NCBI GenBank assembly: GCA_944391575.1
Contig: CALXUC010000008.1
Span: 1-51,534, forward strand
Direction: 5' to 3'
From: an uncultured Clostridia bacterium
Lineage (GTDB): Bacteria > Bacillota > Clostridia > TANB77 > CAG-508
Length of the DNA: 51,534 nt
Both the position numbers and the translations under genes were made by a program. Below the pieces are notes generated by a model. That model saw only the letters and a list, made by a program, of their open reading frames with translations. It had not been told where the DNA came from and searched no databases. Positions 44,685-51,534 of this stretch are shown piece after piece. Every line of letters starts with the position of its first letter. The first letter of the stretch is position 1.

Positions 44685-44822
44685 ACAATATAAGTAGTTA
44701 TTTGAAGTAGAGATTGTGCTTCTACGCACCTATAAAAATAGGTCAAAAGAAATGTTGGAGAGGGCACACCAACCAAATAACAATATAAATAAGAGTCGTG
44801 GAAACACGGCTCTTTCAGTTTT
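44685..44822 (+). ncRNA. Free-standing structured small RNA, family not recognised
   Basis: About 138 nt with its own promoter and terminator and no ORF with a ribosome site. A perfect 8-bp closing stem (GTTATTTG 44697-44704 with CAAATAAC 44774-44781) encloses three hairpins: GTAGA/TCTAC (44707-44711/44721-44725), ACCTAT/ATAGGT (44728-44733/44738-44743, AAAA loop) and GTTGG/CCAAC (44754-44758/44769-44773). The loop of the first (TGTGC, 44715-44719) can pair with the loop of the third (GCACA, 44764-44768). The 3' end is the hairpin GAGTCGTG-GAAA-CACGGCTC (44793-44812) and T-rich tail. The next gene has its own promoter, so this is unlikely to be a mere leader. Confidence 0.72.
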
Positions 44823-44841
44823 TAAAGTTTTACAAAATTTA

Positions 44842-44870
44842 TTGACAAATTTCTACATAAAGTATAAAAT
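44842..44870 (+). promoter_or_regulatory. Sigma-A promoter of the WG-repeat gene
   Basis: TTGACA (44842-44847), 17 bp, TAAAAT (44865-44870). Confidence 0.82.
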
Positions 44871-44903
44871 AATATAAATCGTATTAAAGAATGGAGAGAG
44901 TAT

Positions 44904-46607
44904 ATGAAAAACATATTTAAAATTTTAATTGTAGTAGTAATAATAATAGCAATAGCTGTATTTATATATTTTATGCTTAATAAAAACTCATCTACGGTAG
45001 AACCTATAGAATATAATTATTATAAATATTATAGTAATGAAAAATTTGGTGTAATAGATAAATCAGGAAATGTATTAATAGAAGCAAATTATCAAGATAT
45101 AATTATACCTAATCCAACATACCCAATATTTTTCTTATTAGAAAATAGCGAGATAAAAAGTGTTGTAAATGATAAAAATGAGCAAATTTTTACAGAATTA
45201 GAAAAAGTATCTCCAATTCCTGTAACAGGGTTAATAGGTGATATTCCATATGAAAAACATGTATTAATATATGAAGAAAATGGTAAACAAGGCTTATTAA
45301 ATTTAGAAGGTAAAAAATTAACAAAAGCAAATTTTGATAGTATAGAAAGTTTGCCATATAAAGAAGGAGAGCTATTATGCAAAAATTCTGAAAATGTATT
45401 CGTATTACAACAAAATGGAAAAGAGAAAATTAAGTTAGATAGTGGAATTGAAATAGTTGCAGATGGATATTATTTAGAAAATAATTTTGAAAAGACTGGC
45501 TATATTATTTCTGATGAAACAAGTAATGGAATGATGTATGGCTATATAAATTATAATGGTAAACAAATATTAGATTTAGAATTTGATAAAATAGAGCGTG
45601 TTTTAAATGATAAAGATTATTTAATAGTTATGAAAAATGGTCAATATGGGTTGTATCAAAATGATAATGTTATTATAAATTGTAATTATCAAGATATGAA
45701 ATATGAAGATTCTATAAATATGTATTTTGTAAGGAGAGGTAATTCTTATGGTGTTTTAAATGAAAATGGTGATATAATTGTACCTGTAGAATATCAAAAT
45801 GTTGAGAACAAAGGAATATTTATAGAAGCTGTAAATAATGATAACCAAATAGAACATTTTAATTTAAATGGAGAAAAAACGAATCAATTTGATAATTATA
45901 ATTCAATAACAAAGTCAAAATATGATAATACATATATAGGAATATTAAATGATTATTCTTATCAGTTATTAGATAGTAATTATAATGCATTAACGAATGA
46001 AAAGTATGAATATATGGAAAATATACTTTCAGATATATATATTGTAAGAGATATGAACGGTAAATATGGTGTGATAAATAATAGTAATCAAAAACTTATT
46101 AATAATAATTACGATGTAATACAATTAATAAATAATACAGAAATTATACAAGCTATGGATGTAACAACTAATATGATAAGCTTATTTAATAAATCAGGAG
46201 AAAAACTTTTAGAGGAAGAAGATTTACTTGTAATTTTAAGTGATAATTATATAAAAGTATTTTGTAATGAAGGTGCTAAATATTATACTTTAGATGGAAG
46301 AGAAACTTCAAATACAGAGATTTATAGTAATAATAATATCATAGGATTTTATGAAAATGGTAAATGGGGATTTAAAGATAAGAGTGGTAATATTGTTATA
46401 GAAGCACAATATGATAGAATTGCAGAAATAAATGGAAATGGATATGGTGGTATAAAATTAAATGATTTATGGGGAATAATAGACAGAGATGGTAATATTA
46501 TAGTAGAACCTAAATTTTATATTGATGATAATATATCAGACCCAGAGTTTTTAAATAGATTTTATAAAAATTATTATGCAAGCGAAGGAGCTTTTTATGT
46601 AGAATAA
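44904..46607 (+). CDS. WG (KWG)-repeat protein, membrane-anchored
   Basis: A 567-residue protein with one N-terminal membrane segment (ILIVVVIIIAIAVFIYFML, about residues 7-25) and many WG-type repeats. Clear repeats: KFGVIDKSGNVLIEANYQDI near residue 48, QGLLNLEGKKLTKANFDSI, MYGYINYNGKQILDLEFDKI, SYGVLNENGDIIVPVEYQNV and, at the end, KWGFKDKSGNIVIEAQYDRI and LWGIIDRDGNIIVEPKFY. Each repeat is about 25-45 residues, predicted as a beta-propeller-like or solenoid array outside the cell. Function is not known. ATG behind GGAGAGAG. A family B-type element starts 9 nt after the stop. Confidence 0.85.
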   Translation: MKNIFKILIVVVIIIAIAVFIYFMLNKNSSTVEPIEYNYYKYYSNEKFGVIDKSGNVLIEANYQDIIIPNPTYPIFFLLENSEIKSVVNDKNEQIFTELEKVSPIPVTGLIGDIPYEKHVLIYEENGKQGLLNLEGKKLTKANFDSIESLPYKEGELLCKNSENVFVLQQNGKEKIKLDSGIEIVADGYYLENNFEKTGYIISDETSNGMMYGYINYNGKQILDLEFDKIERVLNDKDYLIVMKNGQYGLYQNDNVIINCNYQDMKYEDSINMYFVRRGNSYGVLNENGDIIVPVEYQNVENKGIFIEAVNNDNQIEHFNLNGEKTNQFDNYNSITKSKYDNTYIGILNDYSYQLLDSNYNALTNEKYEYMENILSDIYIVRDMNGKYGVINNSNQKLINNNYDVIQLINNTEIIQAMDVTTNMISLFNKSGEKLLEEEDLLVILSDNYIKVFCNEGAKYYTLDGRETSNTEIYSNNNIIGFYENGKWGFKDKSGNIVIEAQYDRIAEINGNGYGGIKLNDLWGIIDRDGNIIVEPKFYIDDNISDPEFLNRFYKNYYASEGAFYVE

Positions 46608-46616
46608 CTTATTATA

Positions 46617-46796
46617 AATTTGGTATATAGCTATTTTAATAAAAGCGAATGTGCAGTAAAAAAATATTAGAAACTCTTGAAAATATTTACGGAAAGAGTT
46701 CAAGTTTACCTTGGAAGGGTGCCGTAAATATTGATTAGGGTTTCTATATTTTTTTACAAGCCGAGCAATTTTATTAAAATAGCTATATACCAAATT
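46617..46796 (-). repeat. Family B element (180 bp) with variant inner loop
   Basis: Perfect 28-bp outer arms (46617-46644 / 46769-46796) containing TAGCTATTTTAATAAAA. On the minus strand the shell reads CTCGGCTTGTAAAAAAATAT and TTTTTTTACTGCACATTCG as in the copy at 27678. The inner stem is AATATTTACGG (46682-46692) with CCGTAAATATT (46722-46732). The innermost loop is not the 27774 core but resembles the type C loop at 13169 (AGAGTT, CAA, CTTGGAA). Confidence 0.88.
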
Positions 46797-46835
46797 ATTA
46801 AAGAATTATCATATAAAAAAGAAAGGATTAACATT

Positions 46836-47450
46836 ATGGAATATAAAACAATTAAAGAAAGAGGTACTGCAGAAATTGTAGAGAAGAAATCGAAATTTAT
46901 TGCAAATATATTTTATATAGAGAGTAAAGAAGAAGCTGAGCAAATTATTCTAAATATAAAAAAAGAGTATTACGATGCAAGACATAATTGTTTTGCATAT
47001 TCTTTTTATGATGAAAAAAGTATGCAAATATATTCAAGGTCAAGTGATGATGGCGAACCTTCTGGAACTGCAGGCATGCCTATCCTTTCTGTTATAAATG
47101 GTAATAATTTAGTTAATGTTTTAATTATTGTAACAAGATATTTTGGCGGTATACTATTAGGAACGGGAGGCTTAGTTAGAGCTTATAAAGAAGCGGCAGA
47201 AAAAGTTGTATTAAATTCTAAAATGTATAAAATAGTAGAAGGATATGAAGTAAAAATACAAATAGATTATAGTAATTGGGATAAATTTAATTATTATTGT
47301 AAGAATAATGGGATTAATATAATTAAAACTGAATATTTTGAAAAAATAGAATGTATTTTTGAAATTTCTAAAGAGGATTTTGAAAAAGGTAATCTGTTTT
47401 TTAGACAAAACGACATAGTTCGACAAAAGCTGATAACAAGCGACTTTTAA
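46836..47450 (+). CDS. YigZ/IMPACT family protein
   Basis: A 204-residue YigZ-type protein. The N-terminal UPF0029/IMPACT domain has EIVEKKSKFIANIFYIESKE, DARHNCFAYSF, SSDDGEPSGTAGMPILSVI and RYFGGILLGTGGLVRAYKEA. The C-terminal DUF1949 domain follows from about residue 135 (EVKIQIDYSNWDKFNYYCKN). Related proteins are linked to translation control, but the bacterial role is unclear. The start at 46836 is chosen behind GAAAGGA; the frame is open upstream only because it runs through the family B element. Confidence 0.9.
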   Translation: MEYKTIKERGTAEIVEKKSKFIANIFYIESKEEAEQIILNIKKEYYDARHNCFAYSFYDEKSMQIYSRSSDDGEPSGTAGMPILSVINGNNLVNVLIIVTRYFGGILLGTGGLVRAYKEAAEKVVLNSKMYKIVEGYEVKIQIDYSNWDKFNYYCKNNGINIIKTEYFEKIECIFEISKEDFEKGNLFFRQNDIVRQKLITSDF

Positions 47451-47495
47451 AAAGTTTAAAAAAAGTAAAAACTTCAAAAAAATATAAAAAAACTA

Positions 47496-47524
47496 TTGCA
47501 AAATTTTAAAAATCTAAATATAAT
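47496..47524 (+). promoter_or_regulatory. spo0A vegetative promoter
   Basis: TTGCAA (47496-47501), 17 bp, TATAAT (47519-47524). A perfect inverted 0A box TTCGACA lies upstream at 47419-47425 at the end of the yigZ-like gene, possibly an autoregulatory site. Confidence 0.7.
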
Positions 47525-47576
47525 TTGAAACAAGAAATAAACAGAAAGTTTAAAATTATATTTAGGAGGAAAAATT

Positions 47577-48398
47577 ATGGATGAAAAAATTTCAGTATTA
47601 GTTGCAGATGATAATTTAGAATTTGCAAATACATTAACAAATTATTTAGGAAAAGATGAAGATATGGAGGTAGTAGGTGTAGCAAAAGATGGTTTAGAAG
47701 CGGTAGACCAAATAAAACAAAAAAAGCCAGACGTAGTTATATTAGACGTTATAATGCCACATTTGGATGGTTTAGGAGTATTAGAAAAAATATCTACAGA
47801 AAATTTAGAAAAAAGGCCATCATGTATAATGCTTTCAGCAGTAGGACAAGAAAAAATAACACAAAAGGCTATAAATTTAGGTGCAGAATATTATGTTGTA
47901 AAGCCATTTGAAATAGACGTATTAATAAAAAGAATAAAAGAATTAAAATATTATCAACCTATTGTAAGAGAAAGAAGTACATATGCAGTAAGAGAAGAAA
48001 GAACAGATTATATTGCAATAGATCCAAGAAAGAAGAAAAGTGAATGTAATTTGGAAGCATTAGTTACAAACATAATCCATGAATTAGGAGTACCTGCACA
48101 TATAAAGGGATACCAATACTTAAGAGAAGCAATAATGATGGTAGTAAATGATATAGACCTCATAAATGAAATAACTAAACAATTATATCCAGAAATAGCA
48201 GCAAAATATGGAACAACACCATCAAGGGTAGAACGTGCAATTCGCCACGCTATAGAAGTATCATGGTCAAGAGGACGTTTAGAAACAACAAATGGTATAT
48301 TTGGTTACACAGTATCAGCTGCAAAAGGAAAGCCTACAAATTCAGAATTTATTGCAATGGTGGCAGATAAACTTCGTATAGAAATGAAAAGTGCGTAA
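47577..48398 (+). CDS. spo0A: Sporulation transcription factor Spo0A
   Basis: A 273-residue master regulator of sporulation entry. The receiver domain has the acidic pair Asp11/Asp12 (LVADDNLEF), phosphoacceptor Asp57 ([17 protein letters not shown]), and Lys in YYVVKPFE. The C-terminal Spo0A DNA-binding domain has [40 protein letters not shown] and EVSWSRGRL, the helix-turn-helix that reads 0A boxes. When phosphorylated it activates or represses early sporulation genes. ATG behind AGGAGG, with its own promoter. This places the organism in the endospore-forming lineage, even if sporulation itself may be degraded. Confidence 0.97.
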   Translation: MDEKISVLVADDNLEFANTLTNYLGKDEDMEVVGVAKDGLEAVDQIKQKKPDVVILDVIMPHLDGLGVLEKISTENLEKRPSCIMLSAVGQEKITQKAINLGAEYYVVKPFEIDVLIKRIKELKYYQPIVRERSTYAVREERTDYIAIDPRKKKSECNLEALVTNIIHELGVPAHIKGYQYLREAIMMVVNDIDLINEITKQLYPEIAAKYGTTPSRVERAIRHAIEVSWSRGRLETTNGIFGYTVSAAKGKPTNSEFIAMVADKLRIEMKSA

Positions 48399-48536
48399 TA
48401 TCAGTAATGTCAATTATTATAGAATATGGCTAAGGCTATAAACTATACGAAAATAGTTATAGAATAAGTGAAAAATCAGCAATGAATGCAATAAATCATT
48501 TTTTTATAATCCAATAAACTAAAAAATTTATTGCTT

Positions 48537-48576
48537 AAAAACCTCGTGTATTTGTAAAGAATATGGGAGGTTTTTT
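48537..48576 (+). terminator. Terminator downstream of spo0A
   Basis: AAAAACCTC (48537-48545) pairs with GAGGTTTTT (48567-48575); the 3' arm includes the ribosome site of the next small ORF. A separate 9-bp repeat GCAATAAAT/ATTTATTGC lies in 48488-48534. Confidence 0.7.
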
Positions 48577-48579
48577 ATT

Positions 48580-48711
48580 ATGGAAAAAATTGATTATGAG
48601 ATAGATGATTTTATTAGTTATTGTGATTATAAAAATTTATCAAATTTGAACAAAGAGCAGAAGATGTACACAGAGAAATTACACAAGACAAAAAATATAA
48701 AAAGCAAATGA
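48580..48711 (+). pseudogene. Short ORF resembling a tyrosine-recombinase N-terminus, truncated
   Basis: 43 codons from an ATG behind GGGAGG. MEKIDYEIDDFISYCDYKNL then SN resembles the SAM-like N-terminal segment of Xer/phage-type integrases, which usually continues KTIKSY. Here the similarity stops at about residue 22. A different frame (from about 48644) then encodes QRAEDVHREITQDKKYKKQM and VAYIKDNIIKQL with no start. Probably two abutting gene remnants. The integrase reading is a guess from one short motif. Confidence 0.35.
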
Positions 48712-48783
48712 AAAGAGTTGCATATATAAAAGATAACATAATCAAACAATTAGTATTTTTTTGTGAAATTTTAGTTTGTTCGC

Positions 48784-48812
48784 TTGATTTTTGCAAACAA
48801 ATGTTGTATAGT
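48784..48812 (+). promoter_or_regulatory. Promoter of the small toxin gene
   Basis: TTGATT (48784-48789), 17 bp, TATAGT (48807-48812); start near 48819. Confidence 0.75.
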
Positions 48813-48873
48813 ATTAAACATAGGAAATGAGAATAAGCAGATGTGGTTTGCCTCCAACAAGGAGGTGAGGCTT

Positions 48874-48996
48874 ATGGTAGAAATACAAACATTAATTGCA
48901 ACAATATACATATTATATTATTCATTAATTGGAGTAACTATCATAGCTCTTACTTCGATAATAGCACTTGTAATACTACTTTGTAGGAGCAAATAA
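48874..48996 (+). CDS. Type I toxin, holin-like small membrane peptide
   Basis: A 40-residue peptide: a short start MVEIQTLIAT, then one long hydrophobic helix (IYILYYSLIGVTIIALTSII ALVILL, given here in two parts) and a basic tail CRSK. This is the architecture of TxpA/Fst-type 'putative holin-like toxin' peptides that depolarise the membrane. The ribosome site AAGGAGG is buried in a perfect hairpin CCTCC-AACAA-GGAGG (48851-48865), typical for type I toxin mRNAs. A longer frame upstream has no ribosome site and is ignored. A convergent antisense RNA overlaps the 3' part. Confidence 0.75.
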   Translation: MVEIQTLIATIYILYYSLIGVTIIALTSIIALVILLCRSK

Positions 48997-48999
48997 ACC

Positions 49000-49090
49000 A
49001 AAAAATAGACACATCTGTAAACTCTCCAAAGTTTGATGTGTCTAAAACATTATTCCGAGGTTGACCACGTTTGTGGTTTCTCCATTTTCT
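49000..49090 (-). ncRNA. Antisense RNA antitoxin candidate, convergent with the toxin
   Basis: A minus-strand promoter starts transcription near 49090. The RNA ends in a hairpin (TAGACACATC 49006-49015 with GATGTGTCTA 49035-49044, extended inside by AAACT/AGTTT) followed by T6 at 49005-49000. About 90 nt, fully complementary to the toxin mRNA's 3' region, as for RatA and TxpA. A plus-strand hairpin ACCAC-GTTT-GTGGT (49064-49077) may terminate the toxin mRNA within the overlap. Confidence 0.7.
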
Positions 49091-49096
49091 ATAATT

Positions 49097-49125
49097 ATTA
49101 TACACAGGTTAAACAGATTTGTCAA
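49097..49125 (-). promoter_or_regulatory. Consensus promoter of the antisense RNA
   Basis: Minus strand: TTGACA (49125-49120), 17 bp, TATAAT (49102-49097): perfect consensus. Confidence 0.88.
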
Positions 49126-49220
49126 ATGATTTTTTGTACCAACTTATCCTTCCACAATTTATACCTCTTCCAAAATATGACAAAATATGATAAACTATAT
49201 AAGAAAACAAGAGGTGAAAA

Positions 49221-50291
49221 ATGGAAAGTAATACATTAGACGTAATAAAAAGTTTATTAACAAATGATTTGGGTATAGTTATTATAGCAGTTATGTCAGC
49301 ATTAAATATAATTATATTATCTTTTAGTGAAATTAATAAACAAAATCAAGATACTAAAATAAAAGAAAACTCGGATTGGAAACGAAAAAGTAATACAATA
49401 GTAGCATTAATTTTTGTTATATTATTAATTATTATTCTTATTAAGTTGTTAAAAATAAAATCTATAACATTAATTATTGTAATAGTTGTTCTTTATATGT
49501 ATTTTGTCGCAACCATTATTTATTCTACTACTGTGATAAAAGCAGTGTCTGATTGCAATTACACAGTTCGAACAAAGAAACAAAAAGAGGCAATTCAATA
49601 TTTTTCTTTATTTATATGTATGCTATTTATGGAAGGAAGAGAATTGTTAAGAAATGTAACGGATTTTTTATTTAATGTAGATATGATAGGAGAGTTATTG
49701 GCAATAATATTATTAACAGTTAAGATAATATTTGTGGTATTTTTTGCAGTAATTAATGTATTCTATTTAATTGAAAATATAATTTTTATTGTTAAATATA
49801 TATCATCTAAAGTTAGTAAAAGGGAAAAGAGGTTTTCAATAAAAGGTGTGGTAAATTTTATAGTTGATAATGAACCAGATATTTTTTATAACTTCTATTT
49901 AACAGAAAGAATTTTGAAGTATATAAAAAATAAACCGAAAAGATATAATATACTTAAATGTATATATATTTTGGATTTATTTATATGCGTAATATATATA
50001 ATGCGAGGGTTATTATATGATGTAGTTAAAAGTATAATATTTATGACATATCAATTAGGAATATATGTATTAAAGTTTTTTAAAATTATAAAAAATAAAA
50101 CTCAAAAATATTTTATATTCAAATGGTTTAAAATAACTATTATAATATCTATTATGATAATGTATATTATAATACAAAATATAGAGGGAATTTCTGATGT
50201 TACAATTAATTCATTTGAGTTTATAGGAACAGCACTAATAATTCCATTAGTGCTAGAACAAATAATGGAATTAAAAAAAAATAAAATTTAA
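49221..50291 (+). CDS. Multi-pass membrane protein, unknown
   Basis: A 356-residue integral membrane protein with about eight hydrophobic segments. Examples are LGIVIIAVMSALNIIILSFS, IVALIFVILLIIILIKLL, ITLIIVIVVLYMYFVATIIY and ITIIISIMIMYIIIQNIEG. No catalytic or transport signature is seen. A cytoplasmic-looking Lys/Arg-rich stretch (SSKVSKREKRFSIKG) lies in the middle. The start at 49221 follows GAGGTGAAAA. It stands between the toxin locus and a terminator. No close relatives are recognised, so the function is left open. Confidence 0.6.
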   Translation: MESNTLDVIKSLLTNDLGIVIIAVMSALNIIILSFSEINKQNQDTKIKENSDWKRKSNTIVALIFVILLIIILIKLLKIKSITLIIVIVVLYMYFVATIIYSTTVIKAVSDCNYTVRTKKQKEAIQYFSLFICMLFMEGRELLRNVTDFLFNVDMIGELLAIILLTVKIIFVVFFAVINVFYLIENIIFIVKYISSKVSKREKRFSIKGVVNFIVDNEPDIFYNFYLTERILKYIKNKPKRYNILKCIYILDLFICVIYIMRGLLYDVVKSIIFMTYQLGIYVLKFFKIIKNKTQKYFIFKWFKITIIISIMIMYIIIQNIEGISDVTINSFEFIGTALIIPLVLEQIMELKKNKI

Positions 50292-50481
50292 AAATAATAT
50301 ACAAAATGCAGAAGTGAGACTTTTCAAGATTTTTCTATTGAAATTTCACGAAAAATCTCTTAAAATCACACCAATAAACATTTTTAAATAAAACCAATAA
50401 ATATTTATTGTAATGGAAAAATTTATTGCCTTGAGGGCCTTAGACAAAATTCAAAAAGTTTGTTTTAAAAAATTATTATTA

Positions 50482-50517
50482 AAATATATTAATTGAAGTT
50501 ATTTAATTAATATATTT
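50482..50517 (+). terminator. Terminator after the membrane-protein gene
   Basis: 13-bp stem AAATATATTAATT (50482-50494) with AATTAATATATTT (50505-50517), followed by T-rich sequence. A further 9-bp repeat AGATTTTTC/GAAAAATCT lies at about 50328-50358. Confidence 0.75.
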
Positions 50518-50556
50518 TTTCTTTTTTACAATTATAAGAAAAAACGGAGAAATAGA

Positions 50557-50697
50557 GTTACAATTCAGCAGGCATTTAAATAGAAGCTTGATATATAGCT
50601 ATTTGCAAGTTAAAACCCGGATTGTTATGCCCCAGCTATGTTTTGACTAAAAATAGCTATATATCAAGCTTTTAGTAAGTATATCCTGAATTGTAAC
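50557..50697 (-). mobile_element. Family A element, A1, intact 141 bp with target duplication
   Basis: Perfect inverted termini GTTACAATTCAG (50557-50568) and CTGAATTGTAAC (50686-50697), flanked by the 8-bp direct repeat GAAATAGA (50549-50556, 50698-50705). The core is reversed (AACCCGGATTGTTATGCCCC); the inner pair GTTAA/TTGAC includes a G-U type pair. Same length as the copy at 17657. Confidence 0.93.
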
Positions 50698-50726
50698 GAA
50701 ATAGAAAGAAAAGTTAAGTCTAAAAC

Positions 50727-50755
50727 TTGATATTTTCAGTATTATATAGTAAAAT
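50727..50755 (+). promoter_or_regulatory. Promoter of the partial ATPase gene
   Basis: TTGATA (50727-50732), 17 bp, TAAAAT (50750-50755). Confidence 0.7.
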
Positions 50756-50805
50756 ATAGTAGAATTATAACTGCAAGATTAAGAATGGAGAGGTGGATAT
50801 AATTA

Positions 50806-51534
50806 ATGGAAAAAAATACAAGACCGGTTCCAATAGGAATAGATAATTTTAAAAAAGTCATCGAAGGTGGATATTGTTATGTAGATAAAACAGATTTAAT
50901 AGAAGATATTTTAACAAGAGGAGCATTAGTAAATTTGTTTCCACGCCCACGTAGGTTTGGAAAAACATTAACAATAAGTATGTTAGAAAATTATTTTAAT
51001 ATAAAGAAAAAGGAAGAAAATATAAATTTATTTAATGGACTAAAAATAAAAGAGTCATCAGAAAAAGTAAAAGAACAACAAGGAAAATATCCAGTAATAA
51101 GTTTAAATTTGAAAAGTGTAAAAGCTAATAATTGGGAAGATGAGTATAATCTGTTAAAAAATTTAATGTCTCAGTTGTATTATGATTATATAGAAGTATT
51201 AGAATGTTTAAATAAAACCGAAAAGCAAGAGTATAATGAAATACTTTTAAAACAAGCTAAAAATGATGTATATCAGTTATCATTAAAAAACTTATCAAAA
51301 TATTTATATAGATATTACAAACAGCCAGTAGTAATATTAATAGACGAATACGATGCACCAATAGAAACAGGATTTATAAATGGCTTTTATGATGATGTGA
51401 TAAACTTTATGCGTAACTTTTTTGGAGAGGCATTAAAAAGTAATGATTATCTAAAATTATCATGTATGACAGGAATATTACGCGTATCAAAAGAGAGTAT
51501 ATTTAGTGGATTAAATAATCCTAAGATCTATTCT
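50806..51534 (+). CDS. AAA-ATPase-like protein (PF09820 / DUF1703 type), partial at the window end
   Basis: 243 codons are visible and the frame runs off the window. RPVPIGIDNFKKVIEGGYCY then VDKTDLIEDIL is the family N-terminus. The P-loop is the relaxed FPRPRRFGKTLTISML (about residues 45-60), and PVVILIDEYDAPIETGF (about 180-196) is the Walker B/sensor region. Complete members add a C-terminal PD-(D/E)XK nuclease-like DUF1703 domain, outside this window. These proteins are numerous in gut Firmicutes and Bacteroidetes with unknown role. The ATG lies behind GAGAGGTGG. Confidence 0.88.
   Translation, partial: MEKNTRPVPIGIDNFKKVIEGGYCYVDKTDLIEDILTRGALVNLFPRPRRFGKTLTISMLENYFNIKKKEENINLFNGLKIKESSEKVKEQQGKYPVISLNLKSVKANNWEDEYNLLKNLMSQLYYDYIEVLECLNKTEKQEYNEILLKQAKNDVYQLSLKNLSKYLYRYYKQPVVILIDEYDAPIETGFINGFYDDVINFMRNFFGEALKSNDYLKLSCMTGILRVSKESIFSGLNNPKIYS

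Noticed and set aside
44685..44903. The structured RNA as a riboswitch leader of the WG-repeat gene
   Set aside because: A terminator ends it and a separate TTGACA-17-TAAAAT promoter follows, so a free-standing RNA is the simpler reading; not fully excluded.
49033..49239. Plus-strand open frame after the toxin
   Set aside because: It covers the antisense RNA and its promoter, has no ribosome site, and overlaps the better-supported membrane-protein start.

Overview
The window looks like a chromosomal segment of a very AT-rich, low-GC Gram-positive bacterium of the Clostridia, probably an uncultured gut lineage. The evidence is spo0A, a SpoVT-type remnant, HrcA/CIRCE-controlled groESL, bacterial aspS, the GGGtGRT gene pair, prepilin-like proteins with a 'KGITLVALVITVVV' leader, and near-consensus sigma-A promoters with AGGAGG-type ribosome sites. 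I see no tRNA, rRNA or CRISPR array.

Layout. 1-4.1 kb: a DUF4143 ATPase, a DUF4364 protein, a small hypothetical gene and nfo. 4.1-9.9 kb (minus strand): groEL/groES with CIRCE, greA, an orphan gene and aspS. 9.9-17.5 kb (accessory): small ORFs with a (TA)10 tract, two prepilin-like proteins, an Rpn-type nuclease, a GC-rich secreted protein that looks acquired, a GH18 protein, and an XRE regulator divergent from a GLUG-repeat surface protein. 17.9-27.6 kb: nfeD-SPFH, a frameshifted AlbA_2 gene, an Fe-S scaffold plus GGGtGRT pair, dxs, acyl-CoA ligase, guanine-deaminase-like gene and a PF06541 membrane protein. 27.6-39.9 kb: an island bracketed by a perfect 34-bp direct repeat. It carries an ISAs1 remnant, a nine-gene cluster (VOC, two Gfo/Idh/MocA oxidoreductases, two nucleoside-deoxyribosyltransferase-like proteins, two radical SAM enzymes, a glycosyltransferase-like protein, a Ser/Thr kinase) behind a perfect TTGACA-17-TATAAT promoter, then a PHP protein, a truncated SpoVT-like gene and an IS1202/ISNCY-type remnant. 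39.9-51.5 kb: two Ig-like membrane proteins, a LiaF/DUF4097/ABC exporter operon, a free-standing structured small RNA, a WG-repeat protein, a YigZ protein, spo0A, a type I toxin with a convergent antisense RNA, a membrane protein and a partial AAA-ATPase gene.

A second layer is a set of intergenic hairpin elements. Family A is a miniature inverted-repeat element of about 141-156 bp with termini GTTACARTTCAG. Three copies have perfect 8-bp target duplications. Its internal 19-22 bp arms exist in two unrelated but each perfectly self-complementary versions around a conserved asymmetric core. Family B is a larger nested hairpin with a different conserved core, and one further hairpin (C) shares family A arm sequence. 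The elements sit mostly just 3' of genes; one lies against a terminator and another appears to supply a stop codon.

The best candidates for undescribed biology are the 29.1-36.9 kb cluster, the modular hairpin elements, and the small RNA at 44.68-44.82 kb. All function assignments rest on motif reading; no database search was run.
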